DNA of 64,000 bases from Flavobacterium sp. 1355. GTDB lineage: Bacteria > Bacteroidota > Bacteroidia > Flavobacteriales > Flavobacteriaceae. Positions within the stretch are counted from its first letter, which is position 1. Every line of letters starts with the position of its first letter. The stretch covers positions 248,001-312,000 of the forward strand of contig NZ_JAFICC010000002.1 of NCBI RefSeq assembly GCF_017833415.1. The letters run 5' to 3'. A program made the translations under genes and the position numbers. Shown piece by piece: positions 1 through 8,307 of this stretch. The notes under the pieces are model-generated. The model saw only the letters and a list, made by a program, of their open reading frames with translations. It did no database searches and was not told the DNA's origin.

Positions 1-804
1 TGAATAAAAGGCAACTGTTTCATCATTTCGGTATTTTTTTAAAAAAAGGATATCAAAACTCATCAGTAAAAACAGTGCCATTCCGCTAATCGCAATTGGA
101 TATGATTTTAAAAAAATCTCTTTGTGTGAGATTTTTTCTGTCGAATTTTGTTTTTTTATTTTGTTAAAATAAATAAAAACAAAAACGGAACTGATAATGG
201 CAAGCACAACAAATCCAATTAAAAAAACATCTACCAGATAAGTTTCTTTTTGGTAATAAAATAAGGCAGTCGAGCCTAAAATTAATGGAACGTATTTAAT
301 AATATTTCTGAATAGTTCGGCAACGATTAATTTATCTAATGCTCTGAAAATCTCTGTATTTAAAATCGATATTCCCGAGAAGAATAAGGTTATCGATGAC
401 TTAAGAATTATGGAATAAACCTCATCATCAGAAAAATAGTCATTTATTGTTTTTTTATCAATTATCAGAATAATTAAAAAAGCCGTTAATGATGACAAAA
501 ACAGCATGAAGACCATTTTTGAATATATATTTTTTAATTCTTCTAAAGATTTTTTGCTGGCCAACCGTCCTTTAAAGTACAAAATCGACTGGTCAAATCC
601 CAATAAACATATACTCCCTACAACCAAAAGAAATGTGCGTGAAAAATCATATTGGCCCACAATTTTCGGACTGAAGGATTTTGTCAAAAAAACAGTAAAA
701 CCAAATAAAAGAAGGGCTCCCGAAACTCTCAAAAACAAGGTAACAATACTTTGTTTTACAAAAGAATTGTTTCTGATTTTGTCAAAAATATTATTTGTTT
801 TCAA
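1..804 (-). CDS. Polysaccharide/O-unit flippase (Wzx-like, MATE-type), partial
   Basis: Open frame of 268 codons running off the left edge, so the C-terminus is missing. The protein starts MKTNNIFDKIRNNSFVKQ and shows repeated hydrophobic segments broken by short Lys-rich loops (VTLFLRVSGALLLFGFTVFL, then MVFMLFLSSLTAFLIILII). This is the look of Wzx-type polysaccharide flippases, which move lipid-linked glycan units across the inner membrane. The start is read as TTG at 804: an in-frame TGA lies just upstream and the next ATG would remove the first membrane segments. It follows the Wzz-like gene by 36 bases in the same direction, which supports a polysaccharide-export role. An oligosaccharide flippase of another subfamily is possible. 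Membrane topology is clear; the substrate is not. Confidence 0.72.
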   Translation of the reverse strand, partial: MKTNNIFDKIRNNSFVKQSIVTLFLRVSGALLLFGFTVFLTKSFSPKIVGQYDFSRTFLLVVGSICLLGFDQSILYFKGRLASKKSLEELKNIYSKMVFMLFLSSLTAFLIILIIDKKTINDYFSDDEVYSIILKSSITLFFSGISILNTEIFRALDKLIVAELFRNIIKYVPLILGSTALFYYQKETYLVDVFLIGFVVLAIISSVFVFIYFNKIKKQNSTEKISHKEIFLKSYPIAISGMALFLLMSFDILFLKKYRNDETVAFYS

Positions 805-840
805 TTGGTTTCATGATGCTTAACAAGTAAAATATATATT

Positions 841-1833
841 TTAACCTTTATTTACCTGAGATTTTAAAAGCTGATTTTTATAGAATTTCTGAAACAAGCT
901 AATAAAGACGAAAAGAACAAGAAACAAAACAGGTAATAAAAATTTGAAATTTCCATTCACAATTTTATTATCATTCATGTTCAGTGTTGTGCTTATTTCT
1001 TTAATCGTTTTGTCTGAACTTATCAGTTTCAATCTGTTTTTTCCTTGTTCAATAACCAGAGTCTGCTTGGTCTTAATAATATCATTGAGTTGCGTATTTT
1101 CACTGTAATACACCAGCTTATCACTTTTTGAATTGTTTTTTGCTGTACTCGAAAACCCATTCAAAACATTGTCAATCTGGGCAATTATTGTATCATTTTG
1201 AGTAATTTCCTGCTGGAGATTTTTGTACCCTATTTTTTGAGCAGTAGTAAAATATTCCGAATCGTTTAAATATTTTAATAACGGCTGAATAACTTCTTTT
1301 TCATTTATCATGCTTTTCGAAACAAAAGAAATGGTATGAAGACTGTAATTTTTACTTGTCACATTATCTTCCAAGACCTTTTTTACCTCACCAACCTCAG
1401 CCATTAATTTTATAAGTTCGAAGTTTTGCTCTTTGTCTTCAATAAATTTATAAACGTCTGCAATTGGTTTGATTTCAATTTTGTTGATAGTTTCCGGATT
1501 TGAAATTCCCACTACATTTTTCAAAAATTCGGCATCTCCTGCAGCAACTTTAGCCTGGATTAAGTCAATTTTTGAGTATAAATAATCAACGCTTCCGAAA
1601 TTTGGAGTTACCACAACCTGATTTTGGTAGGTTTGTTTGTTTGAATCCAAATACCATCCTAATCCAAACCCGAGAATAACTAAAATTAGGACCAAAATCC
1701 AGTTTCGCACAAAAAACTGAATCGACCTAAAAACAGAAGTGTTGACTCGATCAAAGAAATTGCCAACAGTTCTTGACAGCTGGAAAATATCAATTTCCTG
1801 ATTATCGTGATTATGGGGTACTTTTGTACTCAT
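841..1833 (-). CDS. Wzz-like chain-length determinant / polysaccharide co-polymerase
   Basis: 330 residues with the two-helix Wzz layout: a short cytoplasmic N-terminus, a membrane segment at about residues 43-63, a long periplasmic region rich in predicted helix, and a second membrane segment near 296-316 followed by a basic tail (FYKNQLLKSQVNKG). Wzz-type proteins set the length of O-antigen or capsule chains. There is no C-terminal tyrosine-kinase domain, so it is the kinase-less kind. It lies 9 bases downstream of the nucleosidase-like gene and 36 bases before the flippase, pointing to one envelope operon. Sequence identity to characterised Wzz cannot be judged here; the call rests on topology and context. 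Confidence 0.68.
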   Translation of the reverse strand: MSTKVPHNHDNQEIDIFQLSRTVGNFFDRVNTSVFRSIQFFVRNWILVLILVILGFGLGWYLDSNKQTYQNQVVVTPNFGSVDYLYSKIDLIQAKVAAGDAEFLKNVVGISNPETINKIEIKPIADVYKFIEDKEQNFELIKLMAEVGEVKKVLEDNVTSKNYSLHTISFVSKSMINEKEVIQPLLKYLNDSEYFTTAQKIGYKNLQQEITQNDTIIAQIDNVLNGFSSTAKNNSKSDKLVYYSENTQLNDIIKTKQTLVIEQGKNRLKLISSDKTIKEISTTLNMNDNKIVNGNFKFLLPVLFLVLFVFISLFQKFYKNQLLKSQVNKG

Positions 1834-1842
1834 TGATACGTT

Positions 1843-3522
1843 TTATTTTTCGTTGAAAATCTGTTCCAAAATCTTAATAGTAATCAGATAAGTTGGTTTT
1901 ACACCCGTAGTTCCCAATCCACCCGATGCCAGAGTACTTCCGGTTTCCAACGGATTATCTGAAGCATAATAAGCATAACGAACTTTGATATCGTGAGGCA
2001 CACTTTTTCTGATTTTTGATGCTGACTGTATTGCTTTTTGGTAATATGATCCTTCCATTTCAAGACCAATTACTCCCCAGGTCGATTCATGAAAGAATTT
2101 TAATAAATCTCTGTTTTGCAATGATGTTCCTAAAACGGTCACCATTGCACCTTCAAAAACGGCAATATCATTTCCTTCAAACATGGCACCGGTCAATTCA
2201 TTTTCAAAGAAATAATTATCTGCGGTTCCTTCGTTTATATGTGCTGTAGGGATCATAATATCTCCTTTTCCGCCTTCCAGAATTCCGGCTTTACCCATTA
2301 TCGAAACTGATTTTACATTGAGCAAAGTATCTTTTTTGTATGGTTTTAAGAGCTCATCGATAGTCTCATAAGCCTGTTCTCCAAAAGCATAGTCCATTAC
2401 AATAATGACTGGTTTCTCATCAGTTATTATTGTTTTTGCAAAAGCCGTTTTTGCCCAGTCAATTTTGGCCGTATCAAAAATCTGAACGTCGATGTTTGTT
2501 CCTGATGTATCCGGTAAAGAAATCATTCCGTTTTTCAGTGCCAGTTCTTCCACCAGGCTTCTTGTCTCCTTCGCCCCTGCTTTGCTTAACTCTTCATAAA
2601 TAAAAAAGTCAGACTTGTCTTTGAATTTGGTTTTCAATAACGGAGTTGCAAAAATAGAGTTCATCACACTATGCATGTTTGCACTGATCACATGTATCGG
2701 ACGTTTTAAAAGATTATTGGCTTTTAAAACTTCTTTGATATTTGTTGCCCAGATTTCTCCATGAATATGATGCCCTAAACGCTCTCTTAAAACAGGACTA
2801 AAAGTAATTGTTCGTTTGCTATTCTCGATTACCTCTTCGATTGCTAGTTTTCCGAGCCAATAAATTACATTTAAGAAACGATCCGGTTCGTTCTCAGAAC
2901 CAAATGCATCGTAAATGTCTAAAACTTCTTCGAATGTTCTGGCTAAAATATTGGCAACATGCGAAATTGCTTTTTCTTTCTCTATTTGAGGCAGTTTTTT
3001 TGTCTGCATAACAGCTTGCTCCAGTTTCAGCCAGTCGCGTGAAACTTCGCCGCCATCATCTACCAGAACCCTGTTTTTTATTTTATGGGATTCTATAAAA
3101 ATAAACGTTAAGTGGGTCAGGATATCATAAATGTCAGATCGCCCGCGGGTGATTTCAACATTCATCTGCTCTTCATCAATTCTGTAACAGTTTCTTCTTC
3201 TCTTTGGAGGAACAATAGGTTGAAAATGTGATTTTGAATATCCTTCATCTGAGGTTAGGTTAATAAAACGGCATTGTTCAATTCCTATCGGAAGTCGTTC
3301 TATTACATATAAAAGCCCATTTAATTCTACCTTTTCTTCTCCAATATTACCATAAATCTCAGGGCGCAATGCCAATAAGGATTCACGTAAACTATCGCCG
3401 GAAACTCCCATGGGTTTATAAAAACCACGGTTGAATAAATGGCGCATTGTAATGTACATTTTTTCGATTGCTGCAGATGATTCCTGCGCTCTTGATCTTG
3501 ATATATGTTTGGTTTCTTTCAT
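1843..3522 (-). CDS. Nucleoside phosphorylase-like protein (DUF6909-type)
   Basis: 559 residues. The C-terminal third carries signs of the purine nucleoside phosphorylase/nucleosidase fold: a glycine-rich stretch (VSIMGKAGILEGGKGDIMIP) and the motif GLEMEGSYYQKA, which matches the ribose-binding EMEG signature of that superfamily. The N-terminal half (PPKRRRNCYRIDEEQ, DIYDILTHLTFIFIES) is unlike known nucleosidases. Flavobacterial proteins of this kind are, from memory, annotated as DUF6909. Substrate and reaction are unknown; AMP- or nucleoside-cleaving activity is inferred from the motif only. It sits between the GH3-like gene (43 bases upstream) and the Wzz-like gene, all on the minus strand. 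Confidence 0.62.
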   Translation of the reverse strand: MKETKHISRSRAQESSAAIEKMYITMRHLFNRGFYKPMGVSGDSLRESLLALRPEIYGNIGEEKVELNGLLYVIERLPIGIEQCRFINLTSDEGYSKSHFQPIVPPKRRRNCYRIDEEQMNVEITRGRSDIYDILTHLTFIFIESHKIKNRVLVDDGGEVSRDWLKLEQAVMQTKKLPQIEKEKAISHVANILARTFEEVLDIYDAFGSENEPDRFLNVIYWLGKLAIEEVIENSKRTITFSPVLRERLGHHIHGEIWATNIKEVLKANNLLKRPIHVISANMHSVMNSIFATPLLKTKFKDKSDFFIYEELSKAGAKETRSLVEELALKNGMISLPDTSGTNIDVQIFDTAKIDWAKTAFAKTIITDEKPVIIVMDYAFGEQAYETIDELLKPYKKDTLLNVKSVSIMGKAGILEGGKGDIMIPTAHINEGTADNYFFENELTGAMFEGNDIAVFEGAMVTVLGTSLQNRDLLKFFHESTWGVIGLEMEGSYYQKAIQSASKIRKSVPHDIKVRYAYYASDNPLETGSTLASGGLGTTGVKPTYLITIKILEQIFNEK

Positions 3523-3564
3523 GCTATTCTATATTTTCGAACTTATAAATATAAGTTGTTTTTT

Positions 3565-5049
3565 CTATTTCAAATTATCTGCAATCTTTCTATCATTAGA
3601 CAATCTCGGGATTTTATTCTGACCTCCCAATTTTCCCTGCGATTTCATATATTCCTGAAAACCGTTTTTAGAAACTTTGGTTACTACTACTTTTCTTAAA
3701 ACATTTCCGGTAATTAAATCGTCGTAATAGATATTTTGCTTTCGCATGGCGTTGTCTATCGCCTCCGCGAAAGCGTCGAAATTTTCAGGCTCATTTTCAA
3801 ATTCAATCAGCCATTCATGGTATGGTAATCCGGCTGAAGGCGTAATTTGCGGCGCAACCGTAAATTCGTTTATTACAATATTTGTTTTGGCCATTGCTTC
3901 TTTGATGGCATTTTCTACTTCATTGGCAATAACATGTTCTCCAAAAGCAGAAATATAATGTTTGATACGTCCCGAAACAATAACACGATATGGAGCCAAA
4001 GATGTAAATTGAACGGTATCACCAATATTATAACCCCATAGCCCGGCATTTGTAGAAACAATCAAAGCATAATTTACTCCCAATTCTACTTCACCAATTG
4101 TATTTCGTTTTGGGTTTTCGGTAAAAAATTCATCGGCTTTTATGAATTCGTAGAAAATTCCCGAATTCAGCAACAAAAGCATTCCCTTTTCTTTTTGAGA
4201 ATCCTGATAAGCAAAAAAACCTTCAGAAGCCGGAAACAGCTCAATACTGTCTACTTTCCTGCCAATCATCTGCTCAAACTTAGCACGATAGGGTTCGTAG
4301 TTTACGCCTCCGTAAATAAACAAATTAAAGTTTTTGAATATTTCGCCAATTTTCTTTCCTCCGCTCTTTTCCTGCAGACGCTCAAAATACATTTGCACCC
4401 AGGACGGAATTCCGGAAATCACCGACATATTTTCGTTTATGGTTTCGCTCACGATTGCATTTACTTTGGTATCCCAGTCATCAATACAATTGGTTTCCCA
4501 CGATGGCATTCGGTTTCGCTGCAAATATTTTGGAACAAAATGGGCTACAATTCCTGAGAGTCTTCCAAAGTTGATTCCGTGTTTTTCGGTCAAAATGGGG
4601 CTTCCCTGCAAAAAAATCATTTTTCCATCAACAAAATCAGCATTTCCTGTTTCGTTTACATAATGCAGAATTGCATTTCGCGCTGCATTAATATGCGAAG
4701 GCATTGATTCTTTAGTCAGCGGAATATATTTTGCGCCAGAAGTTGTTCCCGATGTTTTGGCAAAATAAAGCGGTTTTCCTTTCCAGAGAATGTTTTCATG
4801 GCCGATTTTAACTTTTTCAATATAAGACTTCAAATCTTCGTAATCGCGGATAGGAACATTTTTCTGAAAATCTTTAATCGTATTTATAGTATCAAAATGA
4901 TGGTCTTTTCCAAATTCGGTTTCTTTGGCATCTTTTATAAGATTTTTAAAAACCTTCAATTGACTTTCGACTGGTTTGTTAGCCCAGTGGAGTGTTTGGT
5001 TGTATATTTTCCGAGCAAATATTTTTGCCGCAATTGACTTAATTGACAT
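3565..5049 (-). CDS. GH3 family protein (acyl-adenylating enzyme-like)
   Basis: 494 residues, within the usual length of bacterial GH3-like proteins. An N-terminal nucleotide-binding loop reads FAKTSGTTSGAKYIPLT, matching the Ser/Thr/Gly-rich ATP/AMP-binding motif of the ANL superfamily. Further on are YGGVNYEPYRAKFEQM and ELFPASEGFFAYQ, typical of the GH3 core. Plant GH3 enzymes conjugate amino acids to jasmonate or auxin through an acyl-adenylate; the role of the Bacteroidota members is not established. It starts 11 bases after the membrane anchor gene and is followed by the nucleosidase-like gene, so it is probably co-transcribed with envelope genes. Confidence 0.85.
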   Translation of the reverse strand: MSIKSIAAKIFARKIYNQTLHWANKPVESQLKVFKNLIKDAKETEFGKDHHFDTINTIKDFQKNVPIRDYEDLKSYIEKVKIGHENILWKGKPLYFAKTSGTTSGAKYIPLTKESMPSHINAARNAILHYVNETGNADFVDGKMIFLQGSPILTEKHGINFGRLSGIVAHFVPKYLQRNRMPSWETNCIDDWDTKVNAIVSETINENMSVISGIPSWVQMYFERLQEKSGGKKIGEIFKNFNLFIYGGVNYEPYRAKFEQMIGRKVDSIELFPASEGFFAYQDSQKEKGMLLLLNSGIFYEFIKADEFFTENPKRNTIGEVELGVNYALIVSTNAGLWGYNIGDTVQFTSLAPYRVIVSGRIKHYISAFGEHVIANEVENAIKEAMAKTNIVINEFTVAPQITPSAGLPYHEWLIEFENEPENFDAFAEAIDNAMRKQNIYYDDLITGNVLRKVVVTKVSKNGFQEYMKSQGKLGGQNKIPRLSNDRKIADNLK

Positions 5050-5060
5050 TTTTAGTGGTA

Positions 5061-5564
5061 TTATTTTTTGTCACTTTTATTTTTACTTCGGGAATTTTCA
5101 TCCGACTCTTTTTCGATTTTATCTACTTCTTCTCTCAATTCGATTTCTTTTTCAGACGCCTTCATATCATGATCGGGAGCCTCGCGGGTTTCAGACAAAA
5201 TAGAATCTTTATTAAACTTGGCATATTCCAGCTGCCCCGACAATACTTTTTGAACCCCTTTTATATAAGCTTCATTTTTTTGTAAAGCTCTTTCTAATGA
5301 GTCAGATTTTATTGCCAGTTCTGTCGCATCTTTTTTTAATTGTGAGGAAGAATATCCGGGAATAAATTCGCGTAAAGACGTAAAAGCGATAATGTAAGTT
5401 GTAATTAAAATAAGAAATATTCCACCCAACGTAAAGGTTACGAATACGTTCATTAAAGTAAGTTTAAACGAAAAAATTTCTTCAAAGGTATCTTCATTCA
5501 AAATTACCAAGCGGTTTTTGATGAATAGTTTTTTTCTAAAATTGAATTTTTTCTTCTTCTTCAT
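5061..5564 (-). CDS. Single-span membrane protein resembling the N-terminus of M23 peptidases
   Basis: 167 residues: a very basic start (MKKKKKFNFRKKLFIKNR), the segment RLVILNEDTFEEIFSFKL, one membrane helix at about residues 38-65 (VFVTFTLGGIFLILITTYII), REFIPGYSSSQLKK, then a charged coiled-coil-like tail. In Flavobacteriia this N-terminal pattern normally leads into a LytM/M23 endopeptidase, but no such domain or HxxxD/HxH metal site is present. It may be an envelope scaffold derived from, or a paralogue of, such peptidases. It is the first gene of the minus-strand run leading to GH3. Function is unknown. Confidence 0.7.
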   Translation of the reverse strand: MKKKKKFNFRKKLFIKNRLVILNEDTFEEIFSFKLTLMNVFVTFTLGGIFLILITTYIIAFTSLREFIPGYSSSQLKKDATELAIKSDSLERALQKNEAYIKGVQKVLSGQLEYAKFNKDSILSETREAPDHDMKASEKEIELREEVDKIEKESDENSRSKNKSDKK

Positions 5565-5699
5565 ATCTGATTATACAAGCAAATATAGTAATTAATAGTA
5601 TTGCTACTGCCGGTCAGTATTTTATCAATCTGCTAAATTTTTGATTTTATAAAATATTTAACGTACCTTAAAACAAAGATTTTAAACCAAAAACACTTT

Positions 5700-5726
5700 T
5701 TGTTCGTATATTTCTATATACCTTTG
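5700..5726 (+). promoter_or_regulatory. Predicted promoter of tatA
   Basis: TTG at 5700-5702 and TACCTTTG at 5719-5726, 16 bases apart, match the Bacteroidota sigma-A pattern (TTG, then TAnnTTTG). It gives a leader of about 40 bases before the tatA ATG at 5773. Confidence 0.65.
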
Positions 5727-5772
5727 CGGTAAAATTAGAAAACAATTTGCTTCGGCATAAATATATACAGTC

Positions 5773-5955
5773 ATGGGAAGATTAGGTCTTACAGAAATCC
5801 TCGTAATAGTAGGTATTGTGATATTACTTTTTGGAGGTAAAAAAATTCCGGAATTAATGAAAGGTTTAGGAAGTGGAATTAAAGAATTTAAAAACGCTGC
5901 TAAAGACGATCAATCTGCTCCTGCAGTTAAAAAAGAAGAGCAAGAAGTTAAATAA
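5773..5955 (+). CDS. tatA: Sec-independent protein translocase subunit TatA/E
   Basis: 60 residues. It has the short N-terminal membrane helix ([20 protein letters not shown]), the [20 protein letters not shown] hinge and amphipathic helix, and an acidic/lysine tail, all diagnostic of TatA. TatA oligomerises to let folded twin-arginine substrates cross the inner membrane. It is a single gene with its own promoter and terminator; tatC is not adjacent. Length and motif order are normal. Confidence 0.95.
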   Translation: MGRLGLTEILVIVGIVILLFGGKKIPELMKGLGSGIKEFKNAAKDDQSAPAVKKEEQEVK

Positions 5956-5974
5956 TAATTTTTTCGTCTTAATT

Positions 5975-6017
5975 AAAATTCCAGGTTAAATCAATGATTT
6001 AACCTGGAATTTTTTTA
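5975..6017 (+). terminator. Terminator downstream of tatA
   Basis: A near-perfect inverted repeat with arms AATTCCAGGTTAAAT and ATTTAACCTGGAATT and a very short loop, followed by a T run, 20 bases after the tatA stop. Confidence 0.9.
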
Positions 6018-6033
6018 TACCATTTAAGCGTTT

Positions 6034-6082
6034 AAAAAGGAGCTTCAAAAATTCCAATTGTAACCCTGGAAGCTCCTTTTAT
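6034..6082 (-). terminator. Terminator downstream of tex
   Basis: Arms AAAAGGAGCTTC and GAAGCTCCTTTT with a 22-base loop. Read on the minus strand it ends in a T run, as expected for tex. It may also act as a back-up for tatA. Confidence 0.8.
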
Positions 6083-6093
6083 AGTTTCAAATT

Positions 6094-6124
6094 TTGGAAT
6101 TTGGAATTTATTTTTTGGAATTTT
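6094..6124. repeat. TTGGAATTT-type dispersed repeat, copy 1
   Basis: TTGGAATTTGGAATTT, a T-rich spacer, then TTTTTTGGAATTT. A near-identical string occurs at 25241-25272. It overlaps the end of tex. Confidence 0.5.
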
Positions 6125-8246
6125 AAAGTACCATCGTCAGCTGAATACGTTTTCTGTCTTCATCAACCTCCGTAACTTTTACATCAACATGCTGATGGAG
6201 TTTTACTACCTCATTTACATCGCTCACAAATCCGGCTTTTAGCTGCGAAATATGAACCAGTCCGCTTTCTTTGATTCCGATATCAACAAAACAGCCAAAA
6301 TTGGTTATGTTATTGACAATTCCTGGTAAGATCATTCCGGTTTTTAGATCCTTAATTGATTTTACATTCGCATCAAATTCAAAAACCTTTGCAGACTTTC
6401 TTGGGTCCAATCCAGGCTTTTCAAGCTCTTTTATGATGTCTTTTAAAGTAAGTAAACCTATTTCGGGTGTTATATAGTTTTCGGCCTTAATTAGGGCTGT
6501 TTTTTCCTTGTTTGCAATTAAGTCGTTTACCGAAATTTTCAAATCTTTTGCCATTTTCTCTACAACCGGATAAGCCTCAGGATGCACGGCAGAATTATCC
6601 AGCGGATTTTTTGCATTCGAAATTCTAATAAATGCTGCTCCCTGCTGATAGGCTTTATCGCCCAAACGAGGTACTTTTTTCAATTGCTTTCTATCCTCAA
6701 ATGGTCCGTTTTCAGAACGGTATTGCACGATGTTTTCTGCCAGTTTCTCTCCTATTCCACTCACATAACTTAGTAAATGTTTACTTGCTGTATTAATATT
6801 AATACCTACAGAGTTTACACAACGAATTACGGTATTATCCAGTTCTTCTTTTAGTTTAGTCTGATCAACATCGTGTTGGTACTGACCTACTCCAATTGCT
6901 TTTGGATCAATTTTTACCAACTCGGCCAAAGGATCTGAAAGTCGTCGTCCGATAGAAACTGATCCACGAACCGTAACATCATAATTTGGAAATTCTTCTC
7001 TCGCAATTTTTGAAGCCGAATATACGGAAGCACCAGCCTCAGAAACAATAAAAACCTGCACCGGTTTGTCAAACGCGATTTTTTTTATGAAAAATTCCGT
7101 TTCTCTCGAAGCCGTTCCGTTTCCGATAGAAATAGCATCAATCTGATAGGCATTTACCATCGAACGAATTTTTTTTATCGCCATTCCTTCTTCATTTTGA
7201 GGCGCATGCGGATAGATGGTTTCGTTGTATAATAAATCTCCTTTTTCGTCCAGGCAAACTACTTTACAGCCGCTTCTGAAACCCGGATCAATTGCCAGAA
7301 TTCGTTTTTCGCCCAAAGGCGGAGCTAATAATAATTGTCCTAAATTATTAGCAAAAACCTGAATAGAATTAGCATCTGCTTTTGCTTTTGCTTCCTGCAA
7401 AGTTTCATTTCCTATCGCCGGATTCAATAAACGTTTATAGCTATCTTCTATCGCCAGTTGCAGATGTGCTGTTGTACTGTTTTGTTTTTTAATAATGATT
7501 TCATCAATTATATCATAGGCGTCATCAATATCAACATCAATTTTCATTTTAACAAAACCTTCATTTTCAGCACGAAGCATTGCCAGTAATCTATGCGATG
7601 GCGCTTTTGTCAAAGGTTCTTCCCAATCAAAATACTGACTGAATTTTTGTGCGCCTTCTTCTTCACTTTTCTTTTTTACAACTTTGGTTCCGATAGTTGC
7701 TTTACGCTGAAATAATCTACGAAGCTGTTTACGAACATAAATATTTTCGTTGATCCATTCAGCCACGATATCTCTTGCTCCCTGCATTGCGGCTTCTTCA
7801 TTGATTACATTTTCATTGATGTATTGCGTCGAAACAAAATCGATATCAACATCACTTTCAGACATAATCAATTTGGCCAAAGGTTCCAGACCAAATTCGC
7901 GGGCGACATCGGCTTTTGTTTTTTTCTTCTTTTTATAAGGAAGATAAAAATCTTCTATTTCCTGTAAGTCAAAACTATCTTCAATTTTTTTCTTCAATTC
8001 TGGTGTAAGGGCTTTTTGTTCTTCAATAGATTTTAGAACCGCTTCTTTACGTTTTATAAGCGTCTCATACTCTTTTTGAAGTTTTGCAATCTGTTCGATC
8101 ACAACTTCGTCCAGGTTTCCTGTCGTATCTTTTCGGTAACGGGAAATAAACGGAATCGTACAATCTTCTTCTAAAAGTTTTACCGTGTTTTGAATGTTAA
8201 TCGGTGCTGTCTGTACAGACTTGGCAATGAATTGAATATTAGTCAT
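6123..8246 (-). CDS. tex: Tex-family RNA-binding transcription accessory protein
   Basis: 707 residues, typical of Tex. The order is an N-terminal helical region (FISRYRKDTTGNLDEVVIEQ), a YqgF/RNase H-like domain at about 320-450 (ILAIDPGFRSGCKVVCLDE), a helix-hairpin-helix region at about 490-560 (GININTASKHLLSYVSGIG) and a C-terminal S1 domain at about 630-705 (GMILPGIVNNITNFGCFVDI, VHISQL). Tex binds nucleic acid and is linked to transcription and RNA turnover. Just upstream lies a strong palindrome and then fic, so its promoter is either inside the 3' part of fic or the 25 bases after the hairpin; no clear TAnnTTTG is seen there. Confidence 0.95.
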   Translation of the reverse strand: MTNIQFIAKSVQTAPINIQNTVKLLEEDCTIPFISRYRKDTTGNLDEVVIEQIAKLQKEYETLIKRKEAVLKSIEEQKALTPELKKKIEDSFDLQEIEDFYLPYKKKKKTKADVAREFGLEPLAKLIMSESDVDIDFVSTQYINENVINEEAAMQGARDIVAEWINENIYVRKQLRRLFQRKATIGTKVVKKKSEEEGAQKFSQYFDWEEPLTKAPSHRLLAMLRAENEGFVKMKIDVDIDDAYDIIDEIIIKKQNSTTAHLQLAIEDSYKRLLNPAIGNETLQEAKAKADANSIQVFANNLGQLLLAPPLGEKRILAIDPGFRSGCKVVCLDEKGDLLYNETIYPHAPQNEEGMAIKKIRSMVNAYQIDAISIGNGTASRETEFFIKKIAFDKPVQVFIVSEAGASVYSASKIAREEFPNYDVTVRGSVSIGRRLSDPLAELVKIDPKAIGVGQYQHDVDQTKLKEELDNTVIRCVNSVGININTASKHLLSYVSGIGEKLAENIVQYRSENGPFEDRKQLKKVPRLGDKAYQQGAAFIRISNAKNPLDNSAVHPEAYPVVEKMAKDLKISVNDLIANKEKTALIKAENYITPEIGLLTLKDIIKELEKPGLDPRKSAKVFEFDANVKSIKDLKTGMILPGIVNNITNFGCFVDIGIKESGLVHISQLKAGFVSDVNEVVKLHQHVDVKVTEVDEDRKRIQLTMVL

Positions 8247-8270
8247 TTATTATTGTTTTTAAAAATGCAT

Positions 8271-8307
8271 AAAAATCGCGAGATTTTACGAGAATCTCGC
8301 GATTTTT
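8271..8307. repeat. Palindrome downstream of fic (copy 1)
   Basis: Perfect 15-base arms AAAAATCGCGAGATT and AATCTCGCGATTTTT around the loop TTACGAG. On the minus strand it would act as a terminator for fic, whose stop codon it touches. The central 25 bases are identical to the copy at 9636-9660. Confidence 0.9.

Noticed and set aside
506..823. A 105-codon plus-strand frame at the left edge
   Set aside because: It is antisense to the flippase gene, whose minus-strand frame is membrane-protein-like and runs to the window edge. The plus frame is Lys/Phe-rich with no family.
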